From Papaver somniferum (lineage: Eukaryota > Streptophyta > Magnoliopsida > Ranunculales > Papaveraceae): a stretch of DNA of 64,000 nucleotides. This document shows positions 23,077-34,485 of this stretch, one piece after another. A model generated the notes under the pieces. That model saw only the letters and a program-made list of their open reading frames with translations, did no database searches and was not told the origin of the DNA. The translations under genes were made by a program, and so were the position numbers. Where the stretch lies: positions 12,648,001 to 12,712,000 of the forward strand of contig NW_020621936.1 in assembly GCF_003573695.1 (NCBI RefSeq), written 5' to 3'. The stretch's first letter is position 1; the number at the start of each line of letters is the position of its first letter.

Positions 23077-23290
23077 TATTTAAGAAATGTAACAACATCA
23101 ATGCAATCACAATTAAGTTCTGTTACATATAATTTTATCGAGTATAAAAGACGCCAGCCGCAGCCTGATTCTGCCATGGGACCACTCCGGAGGTATTTTC
23201 CAACAAACCCTTCACTTTAATTTGATTTTGATTGCTTCAATCGAATAGAAATCATCAAAATAGGGTTTTAGTAGGAGTTACAGAGCCATG

Positions 23291-24212
23291 TTCGGTTAGG
23301 CCGATTTTCCAAAAAACCCTAGTTTACTAACCGAACTTCTTGAAAATGAAGAACACGAAGAACAGTTCGGTTTTATTGGATTTAATACTAAGTCACCGAA
23401 CTCTCTGTTCGGTTGTTTCGCAAAAAAATTTAAAACTACAAAGTAACCGAACTCCACCCTTAGAACCAAAAAGAAAAACAAATCCAGTCTAACCGAACTT
23501 GTTGTTGTGGCCACTATCTTGAGTTCCAAAATAACCGAACTTAGACAATAGAGTTCGGTTTTTTCGCAAAAAATTTTAAAACTACAAAGTAACTGAACTT
23601 AGCCAATAGAGTTCGGTTGATTCGCAAAAAATACTTTTAACCGAACTCCTTGTATTAGAACAACAAAAGTCCATAAGTTCGGTTCTTTCGCAAAATAAGG
23701 ATATCACCGAACTTTAGTTTACGAAAATAATGAGAGTCCACAAGTTCGGTCCGTTCACAAAAATGTTAAGTTTTCTTTGTAACGAACTCTACCTTTGAAA
23801 CTTCGTAACCGAACTCTACCTAATTCGCCAAGAAATAAATTTCGTAGTAACCGAACGTTTGCCTAATTGCATATATGCATATATAACCCAGTTCGGTTGA
23901 TTCGCAAAATATGTTGAAGTTTGCGAACCAACTGAACTTCTAACACTAGGTTACTTTTAACCTGCAGTTCGGTTGGGAACTTGGTTGCGTTGAAGTTTGC
24001 GAACTAACCGAACACAAAAGATGTACCCAAATAAATTGTTAAGTTCAAAGTTCGGTTACCTACCATTTTATCCTAGGTAACCGAACATACATTGTACGAC
24101 CAAAACCTCCATTAACGAGCGAGTTCGGTAACCTGCGTGTTTGGAAAACGTAACCGAACTACACTTTCAGGTGTGTTCGGTTACATGTTCTTGACATATG
24201 GTAACCGAACTG
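23291..24212. repeat. Array of ~28 alternating AGTTCGGTT / AACCGAACT motifs
   Basis: By eye, the forward motif occurs near 23292, 23363, 23408, 23551, 23611, 23676, 23743, 23890, 23966, 24050, 24121 and 24176. The reverse motif occurs near 23328, 23395, 23444, 23490, 23532, 23592, 23639, 23705, 23808, 23849, 23929, 24005, 24079, 24151 and 24202. They mostly alternate with 25-45-bp spacing, so each forward/reverse pair can form a hairpin. Spacer sequences are largely unrelated; only some share TTCGCAAAAAATTTTAAAAC. Confidence 0.9.
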
Positions 24213-24645
24213 ACCCAAATCTACATAAAAAATTTCATTTTTTTTGAAAGTTTGGAGCAATTCAACCAACATTATCTAAGTTTGAAGCACACCTGGGTAC
24301 CCAAATACCCTTCCTCCGGTTGTGGTTGGTAAAATCCATCGTTTTTCATGTTTTCCTTCTTCATCTTCTCTAAATTTACTCTCTCAATAATTCTACTTCT
24401 TTAAAAAAAAACATATGATTTTTTAATCTCACTAATTATCTTTAACTTAATCATCTCACTAATCATTACACTAACTATTATTAACACTAACTAATCATCA
24501 CCCAAAATTAATCAGGAGGGTAATTTAGGTATTAATATAAATATCCAGATAAGGGGTGACCTAAATTTACTTCTAATGTCTTTACCCAAAATAAAATCAT
24601 GGTCCCCCCAAAAAATCATGGTCCCAAAAAATCGTTCTTTAAATT

Positions 24646-26823
24646 TCACTACCAATATTGAGATTACCAACCATGTGGTCTACAGGCCCATGTTCCCACG
24701 TTTGTATCCTGTTGGTCCAGGGTAAATTAATTGTTTGCCGTGCTGGTTTGTTGTTCTTGAAAGTTTAGAGTACGTAGGCCTAACAAGAATCAACTATATT
24801 TACTGTTTAGGAGAAATTAATCCGGAGGAATGTGTTTGCAGTGTATTTTTGTTGTTCTTGTACAATGGAGTATAATTTAGACATAGTTCGGTTTCTGATC
24901 TTTATGATCTCTGCCTACTTCTTGATGACTTGACCTACTTCTTGATAACTTATGATAGGTTGACCTCTGACTGAAGCAAATCATAATGCTGAACTTTTAA
25001 GTATTAATAAGCGTCAAAGGGATTGGTAGAGTATTAAAGATCGATTGTATGCATATGCCCGCTACAGGAGGGAAGCATTGATAACTTGTACATCCACTGC
25101 AATACAGTGGGAACTTCGCGTTCCATCCTTGACAGACATACTATAGCATGTGGGAGCTCGACCACTTCCCCTACCATGTACGTTAGTGCCAGCCGCAGTT
25201 TTTAATTTGAAGATAGAGATACACATCTACATAACTGTGAAAAAAATTACCATACATTTTATAAGAAAATCAATCTTCATAATAGATAAAGAAATAGAGT
25301 AATCGCTACAAGTGTTCTTATGCCAGAACATCTAAAATTTGAATACCAAAAAATACCTTTGGTATCCCCGTGTAACAACTTACGTTTCCGCCAGGATTAT
25401 TTTCTCATCATACTTAGGTTCTGACAAGAGATTACAGCGTTTAAAACATGTATCTCTATCACCTATGGTTTATGCCTTAAGAAACTACTCACCTTTCAAA
25501 AAGTAGCATCACTGTTTGGCAACCTAGTTCTGGTACAACTCCCCCTTCAAATGGTACTGCTGCATTGTTACCACTTTTTCTTTGTTTAAGTATGGGATAT
25601 CTAATGGACACGACTGGCAGGAATTAAGGAAAAATTATGACAGTGTACTTAATTGTGGAGGAACTGGAACTAAAATAGTTTAAATTAAGCTCAAAAGTCT
25701 AAAGATCGAAAATGTAACCAAAATGAGGATATTGTTCCTAATGTTTTATGGGTGTACTTGTAACAATGGAACAAGTTAAGGTCCTTGCTATTAAAAAGAG
25801 AACGGAAAGAAGAATTTCTGGACTGAATTCAGGTGGCCATTTCTAGTCGTCGGATCGGATGGATTCATTTCATTTTAAAATGAGAGTATAGACACTCTCA
25901 TATATCTCTGTCCCCTAGTGTTTAAGACAAAGGGGGCAAGAAATAAATAATAAAAGTTCGGCTTTGGTCCATCACTTTATCTCGCATTATTCATTACCCC
26001 ATTTCATTATGGATTAAATCACGTCGGCCACCTCGATGATAAAATCTCTCTTTTATCTATGTGATACCAAGGGATCTGTATTGGCCAGTTCGCCAGTAAT
26101 TATATCAACGCATTATTCGCACAACATTTTGGTGCAGTGGCATATCATTATGTCCAAAACATCAATTGCTCACAGAATCAATCATAAGATTTGTCACATG
26201 AGAAACAATAGTGTAAACCAAGTGTAAATTTAGGAAAATGTAAAGATAGGTACTTGGGCATTTGAAATTAAAGTTTTGCTTAATATCCGGGAGTTATGCT
26301 TATTAGGTTCATTTAAAGCATGCTTCATTAAGACTGAAGTTTCAATCATCAATTAATTTCAAGGATAGATTTCTGAATTTAGAAGTTTCCCCCTCTCACC
26401 CTGAAAATCAAACCCCTAGGCTTCTCGGTACTTGAAAACTCTACAACTTGTATCATAATAAGTCATAACCAACACTGACTTCATTGATGTTTACACTGTG
26501 AATAGTTAAGCTCCAGAGTTTCTGCAGAGCTCTAAAACAAACTAGAAGTAGTAGTAGTAGTTGACTAGTAGCTAATATTAATAACAATAGATGATGAACA
26601 GAACAGAACAGAACATGATGAAGAAAGCAAAATGCATGAAGTAAACCCTACACCCCCTTCTAACATTATCTTTCTACCACTGTACAAGAAATACTTTAAA
26701 CTACTACGAATTATCTAATATCACCCACCACTATTAACCCCATTAAGACAGATACATAAAACAACTTTGTAAAGAAACCTTCCTAAAACAACAGATTAAG
26801 AATGGAGGAAACTACACGGCATT
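24646..26823. other. Intergenic DNA 3' of the BAM1-like gene
   Basis: No open frame of note and no recognisable repeat. The first few hundred bases below 26824 should hold the 3'UTR and polyadenylation signals of the minus-strand receptor kinase; AT-rich, no single site singled out. Confidence 0.5.
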
Positions 26824-29800
26824 TCATATGCTAAGTAGATCTGGTGGAGGTGACTGAGGTGGTGGTGATTGATGTGGTTGCACATCAGTTGTTGTGGCGG
26901 CTTCAAGGGTGGAAGATGGAGGCTGTGAGTTAGAATCGTCGCTGGGATTTGTTGAGTTGGGTGAACTTGGAAGCTCCGTTAATATCTGAACGACTTCTCT
27001 CATTGTGGGACGTTCGACACTTTGTTCTTCAACACAAAGCATTGCGACGTAAAAAACATGCATTACCTCATGGAGTGGAACTGATGAGAGTCTTGGATCT
27101 ATTATCTTTAGTACTGATTCCTTGTTTGAATCTGTCATTTTACGTACCCATTGTACTATGTCAACTCCGTCACCAAATTCACCAACTGGTTTTCTACCAC
27201 TTACTAGTTCTAAAAGAACTACACCAAAGCTGTATACATCACTCTTTTCGTCAACTTTCAGTGTGTATGCATATTCTGCAAACAAAGGTTTAGCTTAATT
27301 ATACATTAAGCATATGTACAATGAGCAAATTGAATGTGATGACTCGCTTATTCGCATTCAAACTGAGCTAAGTTAATCATGACATAATGATATTAATAAC
27401 TGTATAGTTATGTAGTCAGACAAACCAGAGAGATACCCAATATTTGAATTGAAACACAAAGTTATTCGATAAAACCAAAATCTATAACAAGAATCATACC
27501 TGGAGCAATATATCCATAAGAACCAGCAATTGCGGACATGCACTCGGAAGTACCCGAATCCTGCATAAACTTAGCAAGACCGAAGTCTGCAACATGAGCT
27601 TCAAAAATGGAGTCAAGAAGGATGTTGTTTGATTTCACATCACGATGAAGGATCATTGGTGAACAATCATGATGGAGGTAACACAGACCCTTAGCTGCCT
27701 CAACTGCGATCTTGTACCGTGTGTCCCAGTGCAAATGACCTCCCTTCTTTCCATGGAGAACCTCTCCCAAACTCCCATTTGGCATGTACTCGTACACTAG
27801 AAGGTTTGTTTCATGATTCGAACAAAACCCAAGTAGTCTCACAATGTGACGATGTCGAATCCTACCCAACGTTTGTATCTCAGCATTAAACCCGTGATCA
27901 TGAGAGGACCCTCTACTCATTCCAGGTAGTCTTTTCACAGCAACATTATCACCATTGGGCATCACACCTTTGTAAACAACTCCAGCTCCTCCCTTACCAA
28001 TAATGTTTTCTTCCTTCAAAGAATCCAGAACATCATCACTCGTAAATTCCAACCTCTGAAACGCGGTTAGCTTCCAAGAACGAGAGTCATTTGCTTTCTT
28101 AATAGCTCGAGCTTTAAAGATTGCAGCAATAGCAAATAAAATGGAACAGATAAGTAAACCGATCACAAGAAGAAGCTTCAATGACGCAGTGAATGGTCCT
28201 TCAACATGTGGATGCTGCATACTATTAGTAACTCCAAACTTACAAGGTCCCAAATATGGACCACATAGTTCGGGATTTCCGACAAATGATGTTGAATTGA
28301 AGTAGCTAAATTGACCAGTTCCAGGAACTAAACCAGACAAATTGTTATATGAAAAATCGATGGAAGTTAAACTCTGCATTGTTGAAATTGATGAAGGAAT
28401 ACTACCAACAAGATGATTTCTAGATAAATTTAAGTAGTTCAAGATTCTCATACTGGTAATCTCCATTGGAATCTCACCTGATAGCTGGTTCCGGCTAAGA
28501 TCAACAAACGTTAGCAGCTTACATTTACTGATTTCAGGAGCGATCGGACCAGAAAACCGATTATTACTAAAATCAATCTTTGATAACTGCTGCAACTTCC
28601 CAACATCACCAGGAATGCTTCCAGTGAAGTAATTCCCATCAAGTAGCAATTTTTGAACACCAGAAAATTTTCCAATTGAAGGAGGAAGTGAACCGATAAG
28701 CCGATTATTAGATAAACTAATTTGCCCGAGATTATCAGACACTGAATGAATATCAGGAAAACCACCAACTAATAAATTATCTTGAAGCTCCACTTGAGCT
28801 AATTTAGGCAAACTGAAGAGCCCTTTCGGAATGGAACCATTAAGAAAATTATCACCCATACGAATTCGACTCAGAGACTCGCATTTCCCAATCGATTCAG
28901 GTATTGGCCCCAATAAGAAATTCCCTAAAGCAATTAAAGTCTGAAGCTTATTACCAGAACAAAGATCCACTGGAAGAGTACCAGTTAATTTATTGGAGGA
29001 TAAATCAAGAAGTTGTAGATTACCATTTCTTCCAAGATTTGGAGGAATACTACCTGTAAAGTTATTCTCCCAAAGCTGCAATACTTCTAGTTCAGGCAAC
29101 TCAGCAATAAACTCAGGAATAGAACCATATAATTTGTTTCGAAAAAGATTTAACAATGTCAAATTCTTAAGCTGGGATAACTCAACAGGAATTCTACCAG
29201 TAAGCATATTATTTGACATATCCATTGATTGTAAACTCTTAAGTTGTCCTAGCTCGGCAGTTATCTCACCTGATAAAGCATTAACTTGAAGAAACAATGT
29301 ATCAAGATTCTGCAACTTCCCTAACTCTTTAGGGATCTCACCTGATAAACCACAGTTTGCCAAGTCCAATCTAACCAACTTCGTCAAATTACCAATCTCC
29401 ACCGGAATCCCACCTTCATAACTATTGAAGTAACCGAGATAAAGTTCTCGAAGGTTTGATAGGTTACCGATTTCTTTAGGAATCCCACCTTCGAGTTCAT
29501 TACCAGAAACAGCCAAATACTCAATAAATTCCCAACTACCATACTCAGGTGGAATTTTGTCTTCAAAGAAATTGCCACCAAGATGAAGATGTTTGAGATT
29601 CTTCATTTCAGTAACCTCCACAGGCAATATCCCAGACATATTATTATTATAAAAATCTAAAACTTCCAACTCCCTCAAACTTGATAGCTCTGTAGGGAAA
29701 CTTCCATTGAATATATTATTAGAAAGATTCAAACTCTTTAAACCAGTAATCTGAGAGATTTCAACAGGAACAGGACCGGAAAAGGAATTTGAAGCGAGGG

Positions 29801-30116
29801 TAAGATTGATGAGGTTTTTGAGGTTTCCGATTTCTGGTGATAATATACCTGAAATGTTTAAGTTTGATAAATCCAATGAAATAACTTTACGATGTAAATC
29901 ACATGATACACCTTTCCAGGTACAATGAGATGTTGATATATCCCATGATTTTAATGAACCTTCTGGATCTTCTGTAATGGAAGCTTTGAGTGTTAATAAT
30001 GCTTTGTATTCTGGTATCACACGTTGTTTCCCATTTACAATGGAGATATTAACAAAGTAAAGAAGGAGAAGGAGAAGAAGAAGACGAAGAACTGGAAATG
30101 AAAACGAAACTCTCAT
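26824..30116 (-). CDS. BAM1: BAM1-like leucine-rich-repeat receptor kinase
   Basis: Two exons (30116-27500 and 27275-26824; the 224-nt intron has CCAG|GTATGA and TTTGCAG borders) encode about 1022 residues, close to Arabidopsis BAM1 (1003). A signal peptide (hydrophobic run [13 protein letters not shown]) is followed by about 20 LRRs with [23 protein letters not shown] repeats. Then come the juxtamembrane [16 protein letters not shown], a transmembrane helix ([20 protein letters not shown]) and a kinase domain. The kinase has the [11 protein letters not shown] loop, VAVKR lysine, HRDVKSNN (an RD kinase) and DFGLAK. The intron falls in the activation segment (YIAP|EYAYTLK). BAM kinases bind CLE peptides at the plasma membrane in meristem and anther signalling. 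The open frame is intact. The symbol marks the closest family; BAM2 cannot be excluded. The nearby upstream DNA is displaced by element A. Confidence 0.93.
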
Positions 30117-30133
30117 TTTCGTTCTCTGGTTCT

Positions 30134-30158
30134 AGAGAGAGAGAGAGAGAGAGAGAGT
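30134..30158 (-). repeat. GA/CT microsatellite in the BAM1-like 5' leader
   Basis: About 12 AG units directly upstream of the start codon (CT-rich on the coding strand). CT-rich leaders are common in plant promoters and 5'UTRs. Confidence 0.85.
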
Positions 30159-30239
30159 CAGTGAAAACTCAGTGAGTGTGAACTGTGAAGCAGTATGAGT
30201 AGAAGCTTTTGTTTTTGTTTTTTTGAAAGAGATAAGTAG

Positions 30240-30280
30240 CCTCGCGTTTTCAGGGGCCACTCAAAAGGATTTGGGGGCAG
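30240..30280 (+). repeat. Left terminal inverted repeat of element A
   Basis: Contains GGGGCCACTCAAAAGGATTT; pairs with 47290-47329 with a few mismatches and one indel. Confidence 0.8.
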
Positions 30281-30326
30281 GCCCTTATCTCGCGTAATTC
30301 GTAATGGTAAAATTATCCTTATATAT

Positions 30327-30396
30327 TCGGAGGATATGATAACATTTTTATCCTCCGATTTTAATCGGAAGACAAAATTTACCCAGACTTCCGATT
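30327..30396 (+). repeat. Two perfect subterminal hairpins
   Basis: TCGGAGGATA (30327-30336) pairs with TATCCTCCGA (30349-30358), loop 12. AATCGGAAG (30363-30371) pairs with CTTCCGATT (30388-30396), loop 16. The same two motif pairs, slightly changed, make up the 210-bp satellite unit. Confidence 0.85.
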
Positions 30397-30522
30397 GTAG
30401 TCGGTGCAGTATTAGAATGATTTCTGTTTCATTTTTTCCATTTCTTTTTCATTTTTGAGTTGTTAGAGTTATAGAGAAGAAGGTGAAGGAAAAAAGGGAA
30501 AACCCATTTTATCACTACAAAA

Positions 30523-33500
30523 ATGGATGGATATGAAGAAGAAGGTGAGAATCATGGCGAAGACGATTTGGGGTATATGTTGAATGATCCAAACTTTTGT
30601 GGAGAGGAAAACCTAGACGACCCTTTCATGGAAGAAAATGGAGAATCGCCTGATATTGAAGCTAACGATGCATGTAAAACACAGGTATTGTGTTAAGAAA
30701 CTCAAATACTCTATTTGCATGCGTTTGTGTGCTTTTGTAAACAATAAAAACCGATTATTGCATGCATTGAATGCCATGAACTACCCAGATTCGGTAGATA
30801 ATTTCTCGAATAAACTTACGAATATAACACACTGAGTACCAAATATGTATATTCGGTAGTTCCAAGATAGTAGTTTACTGCCGAATATGAGAAAGAAAAC
30901 CAAACTGGTTTTCCAAAAAAATCTACATTCGGTAGTTATGTAGAGTTATTTACCTCCGAATGGCCCCAAAAACGAATTCCTCAAAAAATTTCAAAACTCA
31001 GTATTCTTATCCTTTACAATCGGTAATAGTTTAACATTATTTGACTGCCGAATATAACAGTGGCCTCAAAATAAAATTTCCGAAAACTTGAAAATCGGAT
31101 GTTTATCGATTAAAGTTATCTCCCGGTTATTTATATTCGGCTGTTTTACTATATTTTTAGATTCCGATTATATCATTTTTTGCACTCAGTAAACTGTGTA
31201 CATTCATTTGCATAAATCGGGTGTTTTGGGTAACCAATAGGATTCCGAATATAGTATATTCGGCAGTTTGACTTATTTAATAACCTCCGATTATTGTATA
31301 ATAATTTGTTGCTTTCATATGCAGGCCGTTGAAGAGTTTGTTGATGATTTCTATTTGAGGCCCGACACTTTCCTATACTATGAAAACGATTTGGTATACT
31401 CATTACTACTTTTCTTTTTTTTTAAAATCTATATGTTAAATGGTTATGCTTATTAGATTTGTTTTGTTTTATGCACATTTAGACATTTGGAAGTAAGAAG
31501 GAGGCAAAGGAATGGCTTATGAACAAGGCAAAAGATAACATGTGCGTGGTAGTTCAAAATAATCATGTTAGTGACACTCGATTTGAAATGATTTGTGAGC
31601 GAGGTGGGACGCGAAAGAGTCACGAGGGAAAGAATAGTAAGTACGTACGGAAGACGAATAGGAAATACCGAAGCAATACCAAGAAGATAGGATGCCCATT
31701 TAAGATTGTCTTCTATAAGCCCGATGGTATTAAAGGTAAAGAGTATAAAATGTATAAAGTTGATAACGGTTGTCACAACCATGATGATCCGTTGGATTTA
31801 ATTGGACATGTAATGGTTGCCAAGTTAAAACCACATCAAATGCAGACGGTGAGGTCTATGCGGATCCAAAAAGCGAGTGCGATCTTAAGTAAAATAAAGT
31901 CGGACGACCCCGACAACTTGTCTTCTTTGTCTACAATTAAGTCGGCCCTAGCTAAGATCAAAAGGACTGGATGGGATGGTAGAACGGTCATGCAACAATC
32001 GGAGTGGTTAGCGGAGTTACACGGCTACACCTTGAGAAGGGAAGAAAATGATGGTATAGTGGTTCGTATTTTCTTGGCACATCCCGAAATGATCCAATTG
32101 GCTCAATGCTTTCATCAAATTTTGTTGATAGATGCTACTTATAAGACAAACAAGTATAACATGCCGTTGTTGAACATTGCTTGCCATACTTCGGAAAAAA
32201 ACACGTTTACGATTGCATGGGGTTTAATGGATCATGAGAACAATGTGAGTTTCATTTGGATGTTGAAGACGTTGAGGTCCATTTATAACGGTGATAATTT
32301 TCCAAGGGTTATTGTAACGGATAACGATCAAGCCTTAATGCATGCAATAGCGGTAGTGTTTCCGGAAGCCCAAAACTTGCAATGTACGTGGCACATTCAA
32401 TGCAATCTCAAAACCAATTGCCATCATCATTTCCAAGCTAAAAGACCAAGTAAGGGTACCAAGAGGTCAAAGGAAGAGGATGAGCGCATTAGTAAATTAA
32501 CCGTGGAAGAACGTAAGGAAGAGGATAGGTTATTTGAAGAAAAGTGGAAGGAGGATGGAATTATTTGGAAAATGTTCATGAAAGCATGGGACAAAATCGT
32601 TTGGTCGATGACCGAGGAAATTTACGAATGTAACTTGAAGAAATTTGAGGATGAATACGGCAAGGACTACCCAAAACCGGTTGAGTATTGTAAAAAACAA
32701 TGGTTAACGATTAAGGAGAGGTTTGTGTTTGCATGGACATATGAATATCGTAACTTCAAGAACGAGGCGACAAGCATTGCGGAGGGGTCTCATGGTCGAC
32801 TAAAGAAAATACTAATTGGTAGTCAAAATGGAGTTGTGTCGATCCAAGAAGCAATCCATGAATTCACCAATCGTGATCTCGTAAAGATTAGGAAATGTAT
32901 GCAATTTAGTGTACACCAATTCCCGATGGAACATATTAAGGAAAAATTGCTTCTAAGGGGAGTTGTTCATAAAGTTTCAAGATGGGCAATAAATTGCATG
33001 ATGAAACAATTGAAGTTATATAAAACTTATGATGACGAGAATACGGTTTGTGTTTGCAAGGATATGATAGGTATTGGACTCCTGTGTCGTCATAAGTTGG
33101 GTAGGTATGTTGAAGTGATTGACATCAATGATATTCATCTATTTTGGAAGCAATTAAATTTCACTCCGAACACCCCGGTAGTTGATGGTCCGTCTTTCTT
33201 GGAGTCGGAATTGTGTGCACGAATAGCCGAGGGTTACGCTACGTCAAACGGCACCAAAAAGCAAATATTGATGCATAATTTGAAGGAATCCCTTCACCCT
33301 TGTTTAAGGGAGGTTGATGAACCTATTAAGCAAAAGAACACCGGTAGGACGAACACCGAAGTGTCGAGGACCATCCAAAGAAAAGAGTTGAAGGAGTATT
33401 TGTCTAATAAAAGAATATTGTCTAGGCACGAGCGTTCGGAAGCCGAATTTGAAGATGAGCCGGAACCTAAGAAAAGAGGTCGTCCAAGAAATGATCAAAG

Positions 33501-34224
33501 TGGACCAACCACCCGACAAGTAAGGCCAAAGATCTCTACAGAGTCTTCTCAAGTAAGTCAACCCAATGTTGTCGAAGAATTTGTTGAGCAAATGAACGCC
33601 TCGCAACAAACCCAACCAATGGAAATTCTTACTATAAAAGAGGACAAAGGTACTCTTCGTTGCCCTAGAGATCTTAATGGAAGACCAAATCGATCCACAT
33701 ATACAATATACAAAGAGTATTTGGAACAACTCCCTCCACTTATCATTCCATTTGTTTTGTCGACCGACGAGGTTGATGGGGATGGAAATTGTGGGTTTCA
33801 CGTTGCTACGGAAAAAATGGGTTACTTTAGAGAGGCGGATATCGAAGATGTCACCCAATGCCAATATTTAAGAAATAAGATGGCGGTACAACTAGTGAAG
33901 GATAAGGGTTTTTATATGGAGATGATGAGGCGAGGAGATAGATACGACAAAGAACAAGAGTTCAAAGACTTAGTTGCGCGTGTGAAGTGCCGAAAGGGAT
34001 TGAAGACAATCGGATCCAAGTATTGGATGACAATGCCTAAATTTGGATATCTCCTAGCGGACGTTTTGAATTGCGTGGTACATTTCTTTGTTCCTCCTAT
34101 GTATGGACTTAGCATGACGTTTGCACCCACAAGAACGGCTTGCGACGAGTCGGTTAAAGATAGAAGAATCGTAATGGCATTTGTGAATGAAATGCATTTT
34201 ATCGGTTGCATTTTATTGATGTAG
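30523..34224 (+). CDS. MULE transposase fused to an OTU cysteine-protease domain
   Basis: Exons 30523-30684, 31325-31393 and 31483-34224 join in frame (borders CACAG|GTATTG, ATGCAG|G, TTG|GTATAC, ATTTAG|A), giving about 990 residues without a stop. Order: acidic N-terminus (MDGYEEEGENHGEDD); FAR1/WRKY-GCM1-like zinc finger (MICERGG...GCPFKI...GCHNHD); MULE DDE core with D294 (LLIDATYKT), D357 (VTDNDQA) and likely E511 (SIAEGSHGRLK); SWIM finger (VCVCKDMIGIGLLCRHKLG); AT-hook-like KKRGRPRN (about 740-747); OTU domain with GDGNCGF (Cys847) and MHFIGC (His982). The core cuts and joins element ends. OTU domains in hosts remove ubiquitin-like tags; the role here is unknown. The gene converges with the PMD gene across the satellite. 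Host FAR1-type function is a less likely alternative given the TIRs. Confidence 0.9.
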
Positions 34225-34354
34225 TTGTTCGCTTGCATCTTCGAAGTATGTTCGCTTGCCATTGAAAAGATTTTTCATTCCCATTTTTTACTCAATAATA
34301 ACTGAGAGGGGTTACCCTCCTTATATAGATTAGAGTTCCAACGGCTCTAATTTT

Positions 34355-34402
34355 TGAAAATATGGCCGTTGAGGTTTCTGAAAATATGGCCGTTGAGGTT
34401 TC
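34355..34402 (+). repeat. Perfect tandem duplication of 24 bp
   Basis: TGAAAATATGGCCGTTGAGG plus TTTC, twice in succession, 130 bp after the transposase stop codon. Confidence 0.95.
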
Positions 34403-34485
34403 GTATCAATGATGCACTACAATCGGTTGCTAACGATACACGTATTCCCTCCGAATAGGACATTCGGTAGCGAACTTAAATTTTT

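Larger units (their letters stand above)
22811..24637. mobile_element. Element B: 1.83-kb MULE-like TIR element packed with GTTCGGTT/AACCGAAC
   Basis: The ends are inverted repeats of about 50 bp: GAATGATTTTTTAGGG...GGGGACCATGATTTTATT at left and GAACGATTTTTTGGG...GGGGACCATGATTTTATT read inward at right. TTTAAATT directly flanks both ends (22803-22810 and 24638-24645), an 8-bp target duplication. Long TIRs with an 8-9-bp duplication suggest a Mutator-like element. It encodes no protein, so it would depend on a transposase supplied elsewhere. The interior holds a CCACCA-rich tract and the motif array listed next. Confidence 0.78.

Noticed and set aside
22947..23177. Gly/Val-rich minus-strand frame
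   Set aside because: Generated by the CCACCA simple repeat within element B.
27462..27499. Read-through C-terminus of the receptor kinase ([12 protein letters not shown])
   Set aside because: This is intron sequence; splicing at 27499/27276 restores the expected kinase activation segment.
28993..29289. Plus-strand open frame inside the receptor kinase
   Set aside because: Antisense shadow of the LRR-coding exon with no domain.
33304..33864. 186-codon minus-strand frame across the transposase-OTU linker
   Set aside because: Shadow of a well-supported coding exon; no motif of its own.
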